A DNA stretch of 64,000 nucleotides from Hyunsoonleella pacifica (GCF_004310335.1 NZ_SIRS01000001.1:620001-684000), one strand, 5' to 3'; counted from the first letter of the stretch, positions 25,838 through 35,210 are shown. Made by a program: numbers and translations. The notes: generated from the sequence alone by a model not told the origin.

Positions 25838-26854
25838 TTAAATGCTTCCACAAGATTGCTTTATGTCCAGTTTGGTTTTCATTATTATATTTTTTGTTGC
25901 TACTACTTTGTTTTCAATAGCATCTAACAATAGGTCTACAGCGGTATCTCCCATTTCTATTATGGGGAAATCAACCGATGTTAGGGGAGGGTCAAACAAA
26001 TCGAATCCTCTATCTTTTCCAAAACTTACTATGGCTACTTCTTCGGGGACATTTATGTTGTTAAGTTTTAATAAACGTAAACCTTCTTCGGCTAAATAGT
26101 GGGTCGCAAATACAATTCCATCAACTTTTTCCTGATACACTAATTCGTTCATCGCTTCTTTGAGACTGGCTTCTACGTCATTGTAAGTTACGTGTTTAAC
26201 AACATTGGGATTATAGCTAATGTTTTTATTTTTAAGTGCTTGTTTATAACCTTTTAAGCGGTCTTTTATAGAATCTAACTCTAAGGAAATGGTTATAAAC
26301 CCAATGTATTTTCTACCGTTATCTATAAGTAGTTCTACGGCTGAAGTCACACCATCCTTATCTTCTAAGGCTACAACATTGGTTTCTATATCGGTGTATT
26401 TTCTACCCACAATTACAAAGGGAAAGTTCCCTTTTTTTAATTTTAAAATATCGTCGTGGTTTTTTTCACTCGATACGATTATAAGACCATCTACCTGCCT
26501 ATCTAACATAGACTGTATGATTTTTGATTCTCTTTCTGGAGACTCGCCTGTACTACTAAACACCACATTATAACCTAGTTTTTCTGCTTTTTTTTCAATG
26601 CGTCTGGCAATTTGGGCAAAAAAGCTATCTGATATATTAGGCACGATTAGGCCTATCATGTTACTTTTTCCTAAACTTAGGCTTCTGGCTAATTGATTGG
26701 GTTTATAGCTGTGAGTTTGGGCATACTGTTTTATTCTATCTTGCGTTTCCTTGCTAACTCTTTTTTCATCGCCTCTGTTGTTCATTACATAAGACACTGT
26801 TGTCTTAGACAGATTTAATGCAATGGCGATATCTTTGAGGGAAATACTTTTCAA
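25838..26854 (-). CDS. LacI-family transcriptional regulator (LacI-2)
   Basis: 338 aa. The start codon is TTG (26852-26854, minus strand), chosen because it places SLKDIAIALNLSKTTV at the normal N-terminal distance; no in-frame ATG is nearby. Helix-turn-helix residues are K17-T18-T19-V20-S21-Y22, followed by the hinge and sugar-sensor domain (about 58-335). Identical palindromes TTAACCGGTTAA lie 13 bp before its start and just after its stop, pointing to autoregulation and control of the GH92-kinase-isomerase operon. It is a paralogue of LacI-1, with the same overall length and the conserved PNQLARxLSxGKS hinge. The inducer is unknown; mannose or a phosphorylated form is plausible. Confidence 0.92.
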   Translation of the reverse strand: MKSISLKDIAIALNLSKTTVSYVMNNRGDEKRVSKETQDRIKQYAQTHSYKPNQLARSLSLGKSNMIGLIVPNISDSFFAQIARRIEKKAEKLGYNVVFSSTGESPERESKIIQSMLDRQVDGLIIVSSEKNHDDILKLKKGNFPFVIVGRKYTDIETNVVALEDKDGVTSAVELLIDNGRKYIGFITISLELDSIKDRLKGYKQALKNKNISYNPNVVKHVTYNDVEASLKEAMNELVYQEKVDGIVFATHYLAEEGLRLLKLNNINVPEEVAIVSFGKDRGFDLFDPPLTSVDFPIIEMGDTAVDLLLDAIENKVVATKNIIMKTKLDIKQSCGSI

Positions 26855-26867
26855 AAGAATAATTAGT

Positions 26868-26879
26868 TTAACCGGTTAA
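26868..26879. promoter_or_regulatory. Putative LacI-2 operator upstream of lacI-2
   Basis: TTAACCGGTTAA, a perfect palindrome identical to the site at 25808-25819. It lies 13 bp upstream of the lacI-2 TTG start, consistent with autoregulation. Confidence 0.75.
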
Positions 26880-26970
26880 GCAAATATATAAAAGTTTTCT
26901 ATAAAGTTTGAATTTCGAGAAGAAATATACAGATTTTATCAGTGTTAATTTTTTCAATTATATGATGAAA

Positions 26971-29289
26971 TTATGGATGTGTTATGGGTTCTTCTTTAAT
27001 CATAATTGGTTTGTTGTCAACAAATTCAATACGATAATAGTCGTTCTTGTAAAATACGTGATGTAGGGTTGCGTTACCATTAATTGGCCAGGTATCGTAA
27101 TTTAGAAGCGGTGTATTGTGTATTTCTGGATAGAAGCCAAAGAAGTTTTTCAGCATGACTTGAGATATCCCTATACCTGATGAACTTTCTCGGTTATTCC
27201 ATCCACGGTCTGCGATACGTACTCCTGCGGTTTTATTTAATTTGTCCTCGCCCCACAGTTCTCTTGCTTGTGCCCAACAGCCTTCGTAAGTAACTGGTTC
27301 TATGGCTCTGTAAAATGTTAATGCATTATTACTATAGTCCATGTTGCTCATGGCATCCATAACTTCTGGAATCCAACCATCAAAACTACCTAAAGGCCCA
27401 TGGTCTGGTCTGTCTGAATCTTTGGCCGCAATATCTTTTAAAGACTGTGCTCTCATCCATGAATCTGTTCTTAATTCTGTATTAAGAAAATCCATCATTT
27501 CATTTCGTATATCTAAACTCACATCGTTGGCTAGATATTTTCCGAAGTAAATAAAATCTAGTACATGACGTACTTCTACTGTTTTATTGTTAGGGTATAA
27601 GCTATTCCAAACCCCTTTGCCAGCATATAATTTAAGAATACTTTGCGTCATGCTTTTTGCCTGTTCTTCTAGTGCTTTAGCTTTAGCTACATTATTTTTT
27701 TGATAATGTAATTTAGCGGTTTCTCGCATCATCCATACATAGCCAATATTAAACGATGGTACTATATGTACGTAGGTTGGGACGCATTCTAACAAATTTG
27801 CTGGGTTTTCACCAAAGTCGGCAAGATGGTACAATTCGTTTTCATACCCTTTTTTACCATAATTTGAGAGGTTTTGCCAGTTTAGGGCATAAGATTCTAA
27901 ATGAGCCATAACTGTTTTTGTATCTATCTTTTTATCTAAAAACTCGTAATCTCCCGTGGTGGCGATGTACGCACGTATAATCCTGAATAAACACCAATAA
28001 TTAGCGGAATAGCCATTACCTACGCCTTTGCCTCCAAAATTGTCTTTTCCATAATGTAAATTAGGGTCTATTTCTATCCAAGCCATGATTTGTTCTTTCA
28101 TCATTTCTGGGTCTACAACTGCCCAAAGTTCAGACCAAATGGCAATGTCCCAGAAAAAAGTTGTTGTAGCTCCCCATCTTGGACCTCCTGTTAAATACAC
28201 ACGTTTGTGTTCTGGCAGGTTGGTGTTTAATAAGTAGAGTAGGGTTGTAGCACCGGTATAATACACTCTTTTTACCTTTTCGTCGTTGGTTTCTAAAACA
28301 GGAAAGCATCCAGAAACCAAGCCATTATTAGGTTTAAATAAATTTTGCCATTTATCTTCCCATTTCGTTTTTACTGATGCAAACACGGTATCAAATGTGC
28401 TTTGCCAGTTTTTTGTTTGGGTTTTAAGGGTTTCTAGGTTGTTATTGTAGGATAAAAAATATTTTATGGTTTTTGATTTTCCTGAAGCCAATGTTACGTT
28501 CCATTGGGCTTTGCCACCACAATTTCTAACGGATAGACTGTCGGGTTTAGTTACCAACGAAAATGCAGAAATTGCTGGGGTATTTTTATCTTGAATGTAA
28601 ATATTTTGCGCTTCTTTATGTGTACTAAAATGTGGGGAGTTAAGAATAGCGTTGTCCTTAGGCCAATGTGTTTCTTTTTCTGTGTGATTTGAAGTTATGT
28701 GCTTTCGCATGTCTTCTATGGCAGGGTTACGATGCTCTGACCTTTTTCCATCCCAGTCTGGATATGGGTACCACCAATTCCACTTACCATCTTCATATTG
28801 GCTTATGTAGCTTATCATATCTAAATCTATCTGGACACTTTTTTGCTCGTTGTCTTTATTTGTGATGTCTATCTCCCACATTATGGCATTGTCTTCTACT
28901 AGCATTCGTGTGGTGCTATGTATTTCAAGACCATTTACAGTAGCTTTTCTTAACGCTTGATAGGGTTGCCAACGAAAGTGTGATGCTTCAGGTATTATAC
29001 CGTTAATTTTTAGTGTACCTGTGTGGTGTCCACCAGAAAATGGTGCAGACACAAACCAACTTACCGATGTTACATCGCGATTAAGTAGTGCTTGCCCTCT
29101 GAAATTGCGTATGGAAGGCTCTATGGCCATAGTATCTGATGCTATCCATTTCCCTGAAACTTCATCAATTGTTGGGATGTTGGTTGTAACAGATACATTG
29201 CTTTTCTCTTTGTTTTTACATGAGATTAAACTCATATTTAAACCTATTAGAATAACTAAAACTACTGTTGTTTTTAGATAGTTTTTCAT
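26971..29289 (-). CDS. Lipoprotein, (alpha/alpha)6-barrel glycosidase of uncertain family
   Basis: 772 aa, lipoprotein signal ending at C24 (SLISC). Residues about 30-310 look like an N-terminal beta-sandwich. From about 330 on, helical repeats with aromatic- and acid-rich loops (GGPRWGATTTFFWDIAIWSE, YHLADFGENPANLLECV, RPDHGPLGSFDGWIPEV) resemble six-hairpin glycosidases such as GH63/GH37/GH15-type enzymes. The pattern FFWDxxxWSELWAVVDPEM is reminiscent of GH63, but I cannot fix the family. It is presumably surface or periplasmic and acts on a side chain or core of the mannose glycan. It sits between the SDR/MFS genes and lacI-2. It shares general layout with the protein at 33024-35198. Confidence 0.72.
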   Translation of the reverse strand: MKNYLKTTVVLVILIGLNMSLISCKNKEKSNVSVTTNIPTIDEVSGKWIASDTMAIEPSIRNFRGQALLNRDVTSVSWFVSAPFSGGHHTGTLKINGIIPEASHFRWQPYQALRKATVNGLEIHSTTRMLVEDNAIMWEIDITNKDNEQKSVQIDLDMISYISQYEDGKWNWWYPYPDWDGKRSEHRNPAIEDMRKHITSNHTEKETHWPKDNAILNSPHFSTHKEAQNIYIQDKNTPAISAFSLVTKPDSLSVRNCGGKAQWNVTLASGKSKTIKYFLSYNNNLETLKTQTKNWQSTFDTVFASVKTKWEDKWQNLFKPNNGLVSGCFPVLETNDEKVKRVYYTGATTLLYLLNTNLPEHKRVYLTGGPRWGATTTFFWDIAIWSELWAVVDPEMMKEQIMAWIEIDPNLHYGKDNFGGKGVGNGYSANYWCLFRIIRAYIATTGDYEFLDKKIDTKTVMAHLESYALNWQNLSNYGKKGYENELYHLADFGENPANLLECVPTYVHIVPSFNIGYVWMMRETAKLHYQKNNVAKAKALEEQAKSMTQSILKLYAGKGVWNSLYPNNKTVEVRHVLDFIYFGKYLANDVSLDIRNEMMDFLNTELRTDSWMRAQSLKDIAAKDSDRPDHGPLGSFDGWIPEVMDAMSNMDYSNNALTFYRAIEPVTYEGCWAQARELWGEDKLNKTAGVRIADRGWNNRESSSGIGISQVMLKNFFGFYPEIHNTPLLNYDTWPINGNATLHHVFYKNDYYRIEFVDNKPIMIKEEPITHP

Positions 29290-29383
29290 GATTTTTAATT
29301 AAGTAATTCAGGGTGTTTTTCAAGCAGAATTAATATCATCCTTATGGACTTTATAGTTGAGTGTGGTTTGGGAGTATCTGTAT

Positions 29384-29635
29384 TCATAACCTCCATCCTT
29401 TTTTAATTCGGTATAGCCTGCCGTCTTCTCCTTGAAAATCGAAAAATAACAACAACCGCTCTTTGATAACCTCTTGAGGATTGACTTCTAGTGCAACTTC
29501 AATGAATGTAGCGAAATCTCTTATCCATGTTTCAGCCAATTCCAATTCTGAGTTCTCTTGTGTTTTATTATAGGTTGTAGTATTACAAGATGATGCAATT
29601 AGTAATAGCGTGATTAGTACTGAAAATTTAAGCAT
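29384..29635 (-). CDS. Short lipoprotein-like ORF, possibly a truncated gene
   Basis: 83 aa with a clear lipoprotein signal (LLLIASSC, Cys17) and then a helical segment (LELAETWIRDFATFIEVALE) ending DGRLYRIKKGWRL. Immediately downstream another frame continues with plausible protein, TELKKDGGYEYRYSQTTLNY, and stops about 29306. A single frameshift near the end would join the two into a protein of about 110 residues. It may be a small lipoprotein with a frameshift or the stub of a larger deleted enzyme. No family is recognised. It lies between the 772-aa glycosidase and the SDR gene. Confidence 0.4.
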   Translation of the reverse strand: MLKFSVLITLLLIASSCNTTTYNKTQENSELELAETWIRDFATFIEVALEVNPQEVIKERLLLFFDFQGEDGRLYRIKKGWRL

Positions 29636-29661
29636 GTTGAAAAGTTTAGTTTTTGTCTATT

Positions 29662-30435
29662 CTATTCAAAGTATCTAGGTAAAGTGGATAATCCACCATC
29701 TATTTTAATGTCGTCTCCATTGATGAAGGCCGCCTCATCCGAAGCTAAGAATACAGCCGTCATTGCCACTTCTTCTGGTTTGCCACAACGTAGCATTGAT
29801 GCTTGATTTATGGAGGCTTTTAAAAACTCTTCGCCTTCGGTTTTAACTCTATCGGTAAGCATTGGTGTTAAAATTGTACCTGGGGAAATACTGTTAAACC
29901 GAATGTTTTTGTTTCCAAATTGACCTGCCAGTTGGTTGGTCATAGATAGTAATCCTCCTTTAGCTGCGGCATAGGCTGTCCAATCATCCCAACTTCTATG
30001 GGCTTGAGTAGATGATATATTTATTACACTACCGTGTTTAGCAGAAATCATAAAGGGTAGACAAGCACGAATACAACGAAATGCTCCCTTTAGATTGATG
30101 TTCATTAGGGTATCCCAATCGTCATCTGTCATTTTAGTAACTTCTCCTGGTATTGCTACGGCGGCATTGTTTACCAGTACGTCTATTTTCCCAAAGATAT
30201 TGATGCAGGTTTCAACTAGAGATTGCACTGCCTTGGTATTGCCTATGTCGCAATGCTTGTATATTACTTTGTTGTTACCGTTAGCTAGCCGTTCTGTCTC
30301 TTTTTTGCATTTTTCCTCGTTTATATCTGCCATTAAAATATGGGCGCCTTGTTTAACAAAAGCCTCACTTATAGCAAGTCCTATGCCATCTGCGGCTCCT
30401 GTTATAATAGCTACTTTATCTTTTAATCTGGACAT
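29662..30435 (-). CDS. SDR-family oxidoreductase
   Basis: 257 aa. The cofactor motif TGAADGIG is at residues 12-19, NNAAV is present, the catalytic Ser is in ISSTQAH, and the Tyr/Lys pair is in YAAAKGG. The C-terminal segment INGDDIKIDGGLS is standard for the family. It starts 2 nt after the stop of the transporter gene, so they form a coupled pair, and a UxuA-type gene lies just upstream. SDR proteins of this type beside UxuA often act on fructuronate/mannonate or keto-deoxy sugar acids; which of these applies here cannot be decided. Cytoplasmic. Confidence 0.87.
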   Translation of the reverse strand: MSRLKDKVAIITGAADGIGLAISEAFVKQGAHILMADINEEKCKKETERLANGNNKVIYKHCDIGNTKAVQSLVETCINIFGKIDVLVNNAAVAIPGEVTKMTDDDWDTLMNINLKGAFRCIRACLPFMISAKHGSVINISSTQAHRSWDDWTAYAAAKGGLLSMTNQLAGQFGNKNIRFNSISPGTILTPMLTDRVKTEGEEFLKASINQASMLRCGKPEEVAMTAVFLASDEAAFINGDDIKIDGGLSTLPRYFE

Positions 30436-30437
30436 TT

Positions 30438-31814
30438 TTATTTTTTATTAAGCCAAAATTCTTCTATTGCTTCTAAGGATTTTCCTTTGGTTTCGGGTAA
30501 AATTTTAATAACTATCCACCCCGATGGGATGGTACATAGGGCGAAAAGCCAAAATGTGCCATAGGGTTTTAAATTTTCCAGCAACCAAGGAACCAATTGG
30601 CCTATTGCAGTTGCGCCAATCCATAGGGCAAAGGTTGCGATAGACATGGCAAAACCCCTAATATTGGTTGGATAAATCTCTGATAATAATACCCAAACCA
30701 CTGGGCCGAATGAAAACGCAAAACACGCTACAAATGCAAGTATAAAACCAATGAGTAGGTACGGACTGTTTACGTCTAAATAAAACAAAATGCCTATGGC
30801 GATAAGTGAAATTAAAATTCCAAAAATACCAAAGAGCAATAGTTTTTTACGACCAAACTGGTCTATTTTCCATATTGCAATTAGTGTAAACAGTACGTTT
30901 ACTATGCCAATAATTACTTGTCCGCCCAGGGCATCTCCTAGTTGTAACCCAGCTTCTTCTAACAGCCTAGGTCCGTAATAGATTACTGCATTTATACCGC
31001 AGAGTTGCGTAGATACTGCTAAAATTACCCCAACTATTAAGGCTGTTTTAAAGCCTCCTTTAAATATAGAACTTATTTTGACTTTGGTTTTATTGGCGTT
31101 GTTAAATAATTGCAGTTCGTTTTTTGTTTCATCTTCGCCTACTATTTTAACTAGTATGTTTTCGGCTTTATCTACTTTACCCTTACTTAAGAACCAACGC
31201 GGACTTTTTGGTATCATAAACAAAAGCACTAAAAATAAAAAAGCTGGAATGGTTTCGCTACCTAACATGATGCGCCACACTTCTGAAACAAACACTTTTT
31301 GTACGCCTTCAGAAGCATCTACAAGTCCATTGGATTCACTGATATCTAAAAACCACGCATTGGTAAAATAGGCTACTAAAATACCCAGAGTAATGGCAAA
31401 TTGGTATAGCGATACCAAACTCCCCCTAATTTTTGCTGGTGCAATTTCTGAAATGTATAATGGAGATAGGATGGATGCCAAACCCACACCGATGCCTCCA
31501 ATTAATCGGTAGGCGATAAGACTTTGAAACCCTTGGGATATCATACAGCCAAATGCTGATATACCAAATAAAATTGCTGATACTATTAGCATTTCTTTTC
31601 TTCCGTATTTATCACTTAAAATACCAGCTATCAGGGTACCGGTAATGGTACCTACCAAGGCGCTACTAACGTACCACCCCTGCAATATGGCATCTAGTTG
31701 GAATTGGTCGGTTACTAAACTTATGGTGCCTGAAATAACTGCTGTATCAAAACCAAATAGAAAACCTCCCAAGGATGCTATGAATGCTAATTTGTAAACA
31801 ATAACTTTATTCAT
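30438..31814 (-). CDS. MFS sugar-porter-family transporter, canonical sugar site
   Basis: 458 aa, 12 membrane segments. Signatures are GGFLFGFDTAVISG, DKYGRKE, SLYQFAITLG, PKSPRWF and PETKGKSLEAIEEF. The TM7 motif reads STQLCGINAVIYYGP (around residue 270), keeping the second Gln and the Asn that contact the sugar in XylE/GLUT proteins. It is therefore a likely monosaccharide:H+ symporter, probably for a hexose such as mannose. This contrasts with the porter at 7609-9057, which has lost those residues. It is the first gene of an MFS-SDR pair, with 147 bases upstream to the UxuA-type gene, long enough for its own promoter. Confidence 0.92.
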   Translation of the reverse strand: MNKVIVYKLAFIASLGGFLFGFDTAVISGTISLVTDQFQLDAILQGWYVSSALVGTITGTLIAGILSDKYGRKEMLIVSAILFGISAFGCMISQGFQSLIAYRLIGGIGVGLASILSPLYISEIAPAKIRGSLVSLYQFAITLGILVAYFTNAWFLDISESNGLVDASEGVQKVFVSEVWRIMLGSETIPAFLFLVLLFMIPKSPRWFLSKGKVDKAENILVKIVGEDETKNELQLFNNANKTKVKISSIFKGGFKTALIVGVILAVSTQLCGINAVIYYGPRLLEEAGLQLGDALGGQVIIGIVNVLFTLIAIWKIDQFGRKKLLLFGIFGILISLIAIGILFYLDVNSPYLLIGFILAFVACFAFSFGPVVWVLLSEIYPTNIRGFAMSIATFALWIGATAIGQLVPWLLENLKPYGTFWLFALCTIPSGWIVIKILPETKGKSLEAIEEFWLNKK

Positions 31815-31961
31815 TTTTAAACTTCTATGTTAAACTTGATTAAACAATAACATCTTTTTTTTTCAAACATCCGTGTTTTTTAGACGAATAACCTTTACGC
31901 GTTTGCTAACAACAGTGATATATGGTTTTTCTTTATGCCATACACCTCTAAAATACTAGTT

Positions 31962-33002
31962 CTATTGATTTAAGGTAGCAATAATTCCTTTTATATACCC
32001 AATGGTAAAGGCTCTACCTCGTTCTTCCCAAGATACATCGCCAGTCATTTTTGGCACGTGCCCCGGCATAATCATGCCTTTATACCCAACGTCTTTTAGT
32101 TTTTTAAGCATTGCTACGGGGTCATAATATCCGGGCATATCTACAAAAACTTCATTTAATTTAGTATTGTTTACTAAAGAATTGGATATGGTTTGAAAGT
32201 GTACATACACCAACTTATCTTGTTTTGCAAAATACTCTGTTACCTCGTCTAGGTTTTCGCCCATTGCCGAGAAATTACCAAGGCAATATTGTAATCCATG
32301 ATTTTCACTTTCTACCAAAGACATCCCTTTTTTATAGGCTTCAAAGCTTCTAAAAAGTTGTGGTACGCCAGCTAAAGAAGGTACAGGCGGGTCGTTAGGA
32401 TGCAGTGCTAAGGTTACACCAGCTTCTTCTGCTACGGGTAGTACGCCTTCCAAAAAATATTGGTAGTAATCCCACATTTCGTCTTCTGAAAATACGCGTC
32501 CGTGAGACAGCGGTGCTCTTTTAAAATCATCAAGGTCGATGCTCATGGATTGTGCGCCACCGCGAATAGGATAGGTGGTAGAGGAACGCCAAACTCCTGT
32601 TGGTGTCCATCCATAACCCAATACTGGGATGCCAGCGGCACCCATATTGGCAATGGATTCTTGTACGTGCTTTAGTTGTTCTTCTCTGCCAGGTTGCCCC
32701 ATCATTATTTTGTCGTAAAATGAAAACGGCATGTTTTCCAGAGCTAAAAAGCGGATACCTGCATTTTCAACTGTTTTACGTAGCATCAAGAGGTCCTTAT
32801 ATTCCCATTGGTGGTCTCCTGGAAGTGGCAGACTGTCAAAATTGGTATCGATAAGATTGTTCCTGTACATATTCAGGATAATTTCATCTACCCCTAATTG
32901 CTTAATTAGGGTTAGTTTTTCTTCTGTTGGGTGCATAAAGGACCCGAAACCTGGGCGCATAGGCAAATCTTTCCACTGCCCCGTTTTTATAAGTCGTTCC
33001 AT
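31962..33002 (-). CDS. UxuA-family protein, divergent copy 2
   Basis: 346 aa, TIM barrel of the mannonate dehydratase family. H201 in HPNDPP, C240 in QYCLGN and H268 in YVHFQT align with copy 1 at 14527-15594. At the place where copy 1 has the Asp-His pair in IPDHTP this protein has MPGHVP (G314-H315), so the Asp is lost. RN after the third His is also replaced (HFQT for HFRN). It may have a changed metal site or act on another sugar acid, so plain mannonate dehydratase should not be assumed. It follows the 724-aa glycosidase by 21 nt and probably shares its transcript. Confidence 0.82.
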   Translation of the reverse strand: MERLIKTGQWKDLPMRPGFGSFMHPTEEKLTLIKQLGVDEIILNMYRNNLIDTNFDSLPLPGDHQWEYKDLLMLRKTVENAGIRFLALENMPFSFYDKIMMGQPGREEQLKHVQESIANMGAAGIPVLGYGWTPTGVWRSSTTYPIRGGAQSMSIDLDDFKRAPLSHGRVFSEDEMWDYYQYFLEGVLPVAEEAGVTLALHPNDPPVPSLAGVPQLFRSFEAYKKGMSLVESENHGLQYCLGNFSAMGENLDEVTEYFAKQDKLVYVHFQTISNSLVNNTKLNEVFVDMPGYYDPVAMLKKLKDVGYKGMIMPGHVPKMTGDVSWEERGRAFTIGYIKGIIATLNQ

Positions 33003-33023
33003 ATTAATTTAACGCTACGCGTA

Positions 33024-35198
33024 TTATTTTTTTATTGAATAAGTTTCGCCATAAAACTTTGTAGTTTCCAGTTGGCCATTTTTGTAAATAGAAAATGTTT
33101 TTCTTTCTAGTTGAATGCTATAGCTGTCGTTGTTCCATTGTACATTTTCTAATAAAGCTGTACCAATATCCTCGTGGTTATAGGGTTTTATGGATAAACT
33201 GTTTTCTTGAATGTTTACACCAAAAGTTCCAAAAATAATGGCTTCCATTCCAGCTCCGGCCGCAATTTGCAAAGGCATTGATGAGCGGTCTGCCTCAGGA
33301 GCATCTATACGTGGGTTTTGCGGGAGGTATGGAAAATGGTCTATATAGCGCATGTTACGTTTTAAAACATCCCATCCTTTTCCTGCAAATCCTTTTTGGT
33401 ATAGGTTTCTCGAAATTCGTCCTGGCATTCCTGCATATTGGCCACCGCCACCCCAGTCGGAATCTATTAAATCCCAATGCACGCTATCGCGTCTAGCTAT
33501 GGAATACACCCCATATTTTCCTAAAAACTCGCCTTCTTGAAGATGGCTAACTAATTTATAGGCTTGGTGGTCTGGTAAATAATCGGTACCCAACAAATCA
33601 AAAAGGTGGTAAGTCCAAATGGTACCTTTGGTGCCGTCTGGATAATAATTATCAAACCATCCCAATTCTTCGTTCCACATGTACTTATCAACTAAAGATT
33701 TCAGTTTTTCGGCGTCTTTAAAGAATGTCTTTTCCAATTTGCTCTCATTTCTTTTCTTCGCCCAATCGGCCATGGTGTATAACAAATCGATGGTAAGTGT
33801 ATTAGTGATGGGCACCGCATGGTTATAACCATCGGTTCGTATTTCAATAATCTTTTCGGTGTTATAGCCCACATCAATTAAACCTAGCTTGTTAGTGTAA
33901 TTATTCTGTAATTCGTCCACCCATGCTTGCATCCACTGCCATACGGTTTTTCCAGCGGCCACTTCATCAAAAATGGAATAATCGTTAGTATGACGTAAAT
34001 AGGCTTCTATCATAATTTGAAGCGCAAAAGGCTCCTGAATGTATAGAATTTCCCAGTGTGCTCCGTTCCAACCTACATAGGTTTTCTTGAGTTGTACTTG
34101 CTCAAAATCGGTTAATATGGCGCCTTTTAAGCTTTCTGGCTCCAACATAGCTAACACATCTGATGCATAGGAGTTATCCCAGCTAATGGTATATGGCCAA
34201 GTGCCTACTGCCCAAAATACATCGGTTATATAATTTGGGTTTTCGTAACGACTCATCATTACAGATAATAAACAGCGATAGTAATACTCTTGCAGTTGTT
34301 TGTTAGAGCTAGTTAGAACTGGCATTTGTTTGTAAGCCCAAGCTAGCATATCACGGGTCTTTTTATCTGCTTGTTCCATACGTTCTTTAATGTCGGCTTG
34401 ATACACTTCTGGAGCACCATTTTGTGGTTCATAAAACTTAACTGCAAAATAATAGGTAGCTGTTTCTCCAGGAGCAATACTAATTTCAAACCCTTTTTCG
34501 CTAGTTTCCTTTATGGAAGAAGAAACACGGGCATGAGCCATATCACTACCTATGGTAAAAGTGTCAATCTGAGCAGGCTTTGTATTTCCTTGTTTAAAGT
34601 GACATACCATACGTTCTGCTACCTGATTGGGTATGATGGTCATGTTTAAATCTTTAGAATTACGATTGGTTAATTTAAGTTTGATAAAAACTTCATCGTC
34701 TTCAAAAGACACATTAGTCCAGCTTTTTGCTGAAAAACTTACCCATGTTTGGTTATACTCTTTATGAAATGTAGCTGTTCGCACATATTGGTTGGGTTGC
34801 CATTTTTCATCTTGCGTTACCATGATTGAAGGCGAATTGGGACGGAAATTACACCCAAGAGGGTCAGGTGCAGCCCCATCATCAATCCATGATTTCCATT
34901 GCGTTGGCACATCATCATTAATTATTCTATTAGTGCCTTTGTCATAGAAATTCAGGTTAAAATTATAGCGCGTTGATTCTATTGGCAAAAACCATACATT
35001 GGTAAACTGTGTAACACTATACTGGCGTGGCGATATAAAACCACGATAGTTTACTAGTAGAACTTGTTGGTCGTCAAAAGTCATATCTTCCCTATCCATG
35101 GCATAGTATTCGGGGTCTGCAGGTGTGCGTTTTATTTGCCCAAAAACAGATTGCACTGTAATTACTAATAGGGTTAAGACTAAAAATTTAATTCTCAT
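33024..35198 (-). CDS. Secreted (alpha/alpha)6-barrel glycosidase-like protein, family uncertain
   Basis: 724 aa, signal peptide residues 1-20 (QSVFG, cut before QIKR). An N-terminal beta-rich region (about 22-290) precedes a helical barrel with the catalytic-looking loops YITDVFWAVGTWPYTISWDNS, YVGWNGAHWEI, DSDWGGGGQYAGMPGRI and PEADRSSMPLQIAAGAG. The arrangement resembles six-hairpin glycosidases (GH63/GH37/GH78-like folds), but no family signature is decisive. It starts 12 nt after the stop of the large GH38 gene and is probably co-transcribed with it, so it should act on the same glycan. There is no lipobox or T9SS domain; it is most likely periplasmic. Confidence 0.7.
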   Translation of the reverse strand: MRIKFLVLTLLVITVQSVFGQIKRTPADPEYYAMDREDMTFDDQQVLLVNYRGFISPRQYSVTQFTNVWFLPIESTRYNFNLNFYDKGTNRIINDDVPTQWKSWIDDGAAPDPLGCNFRPNSPSIMVTQDEKWQPNQYVRTATFHKEYNQTWVSFSAKSWTNVSFEDDEVFIKLKLTNRNSKDLNMTIIPNQVAERMVCHFKQGNTKPAQIDTFTIGSDMAHARVSSSIKETSEKGFEISIAPGETATYYFAVKFYEPQNGAPEVYQADIKERMEQADKKTRDMLAWAYKQMPVLTSSNKQLQEYYYRCLLSVMMSRYENPNYITDVFWAVGTWPYTISWDNSYASDVLAMLEPESLKGAILTDFEQVQLKKTYVGWNGAHWEILYIQEPFALQIMIEAYLRHTNDYSIFDEVAAGKTVWQWMQAWVDELQNNYTNKLGLIDVGYNTEKIIEIRTDGYNHAVPITNTLTIDLLYTMADWAKKRNESKLEKTFFKDAEKLKSLVDKYMWNEELGWFDNYYPDGTKGTIWTYHLFDLLGTDYLPDHQAYKLVSHLQEGEFLGKYGVYSIARRDSVHWDLIDSDWGGGGQYAGMPGRISRNLYQKGFAGKGWDVLKRNMRYIDHFPYLPQNPRIDAPEADRSSMPLQIAAGAGMEAIIFGTFGVNIQENSLSIKPYNHEDIGTALLENVQWNNDSYSIQLERKTFSIYKNGQLETTKFYGETYSIKK

Positions 35199-35210
35199 AA
35201 TTTATGTTTT

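Noticed and set aside
32600-32854. Plus-strand frames inside minus-strand genes (many of 60-130 codons)
   Set aside because: They are antisense shadows with Ser/Leu-rich, low-information translations and sit inside well-supported enzymes.
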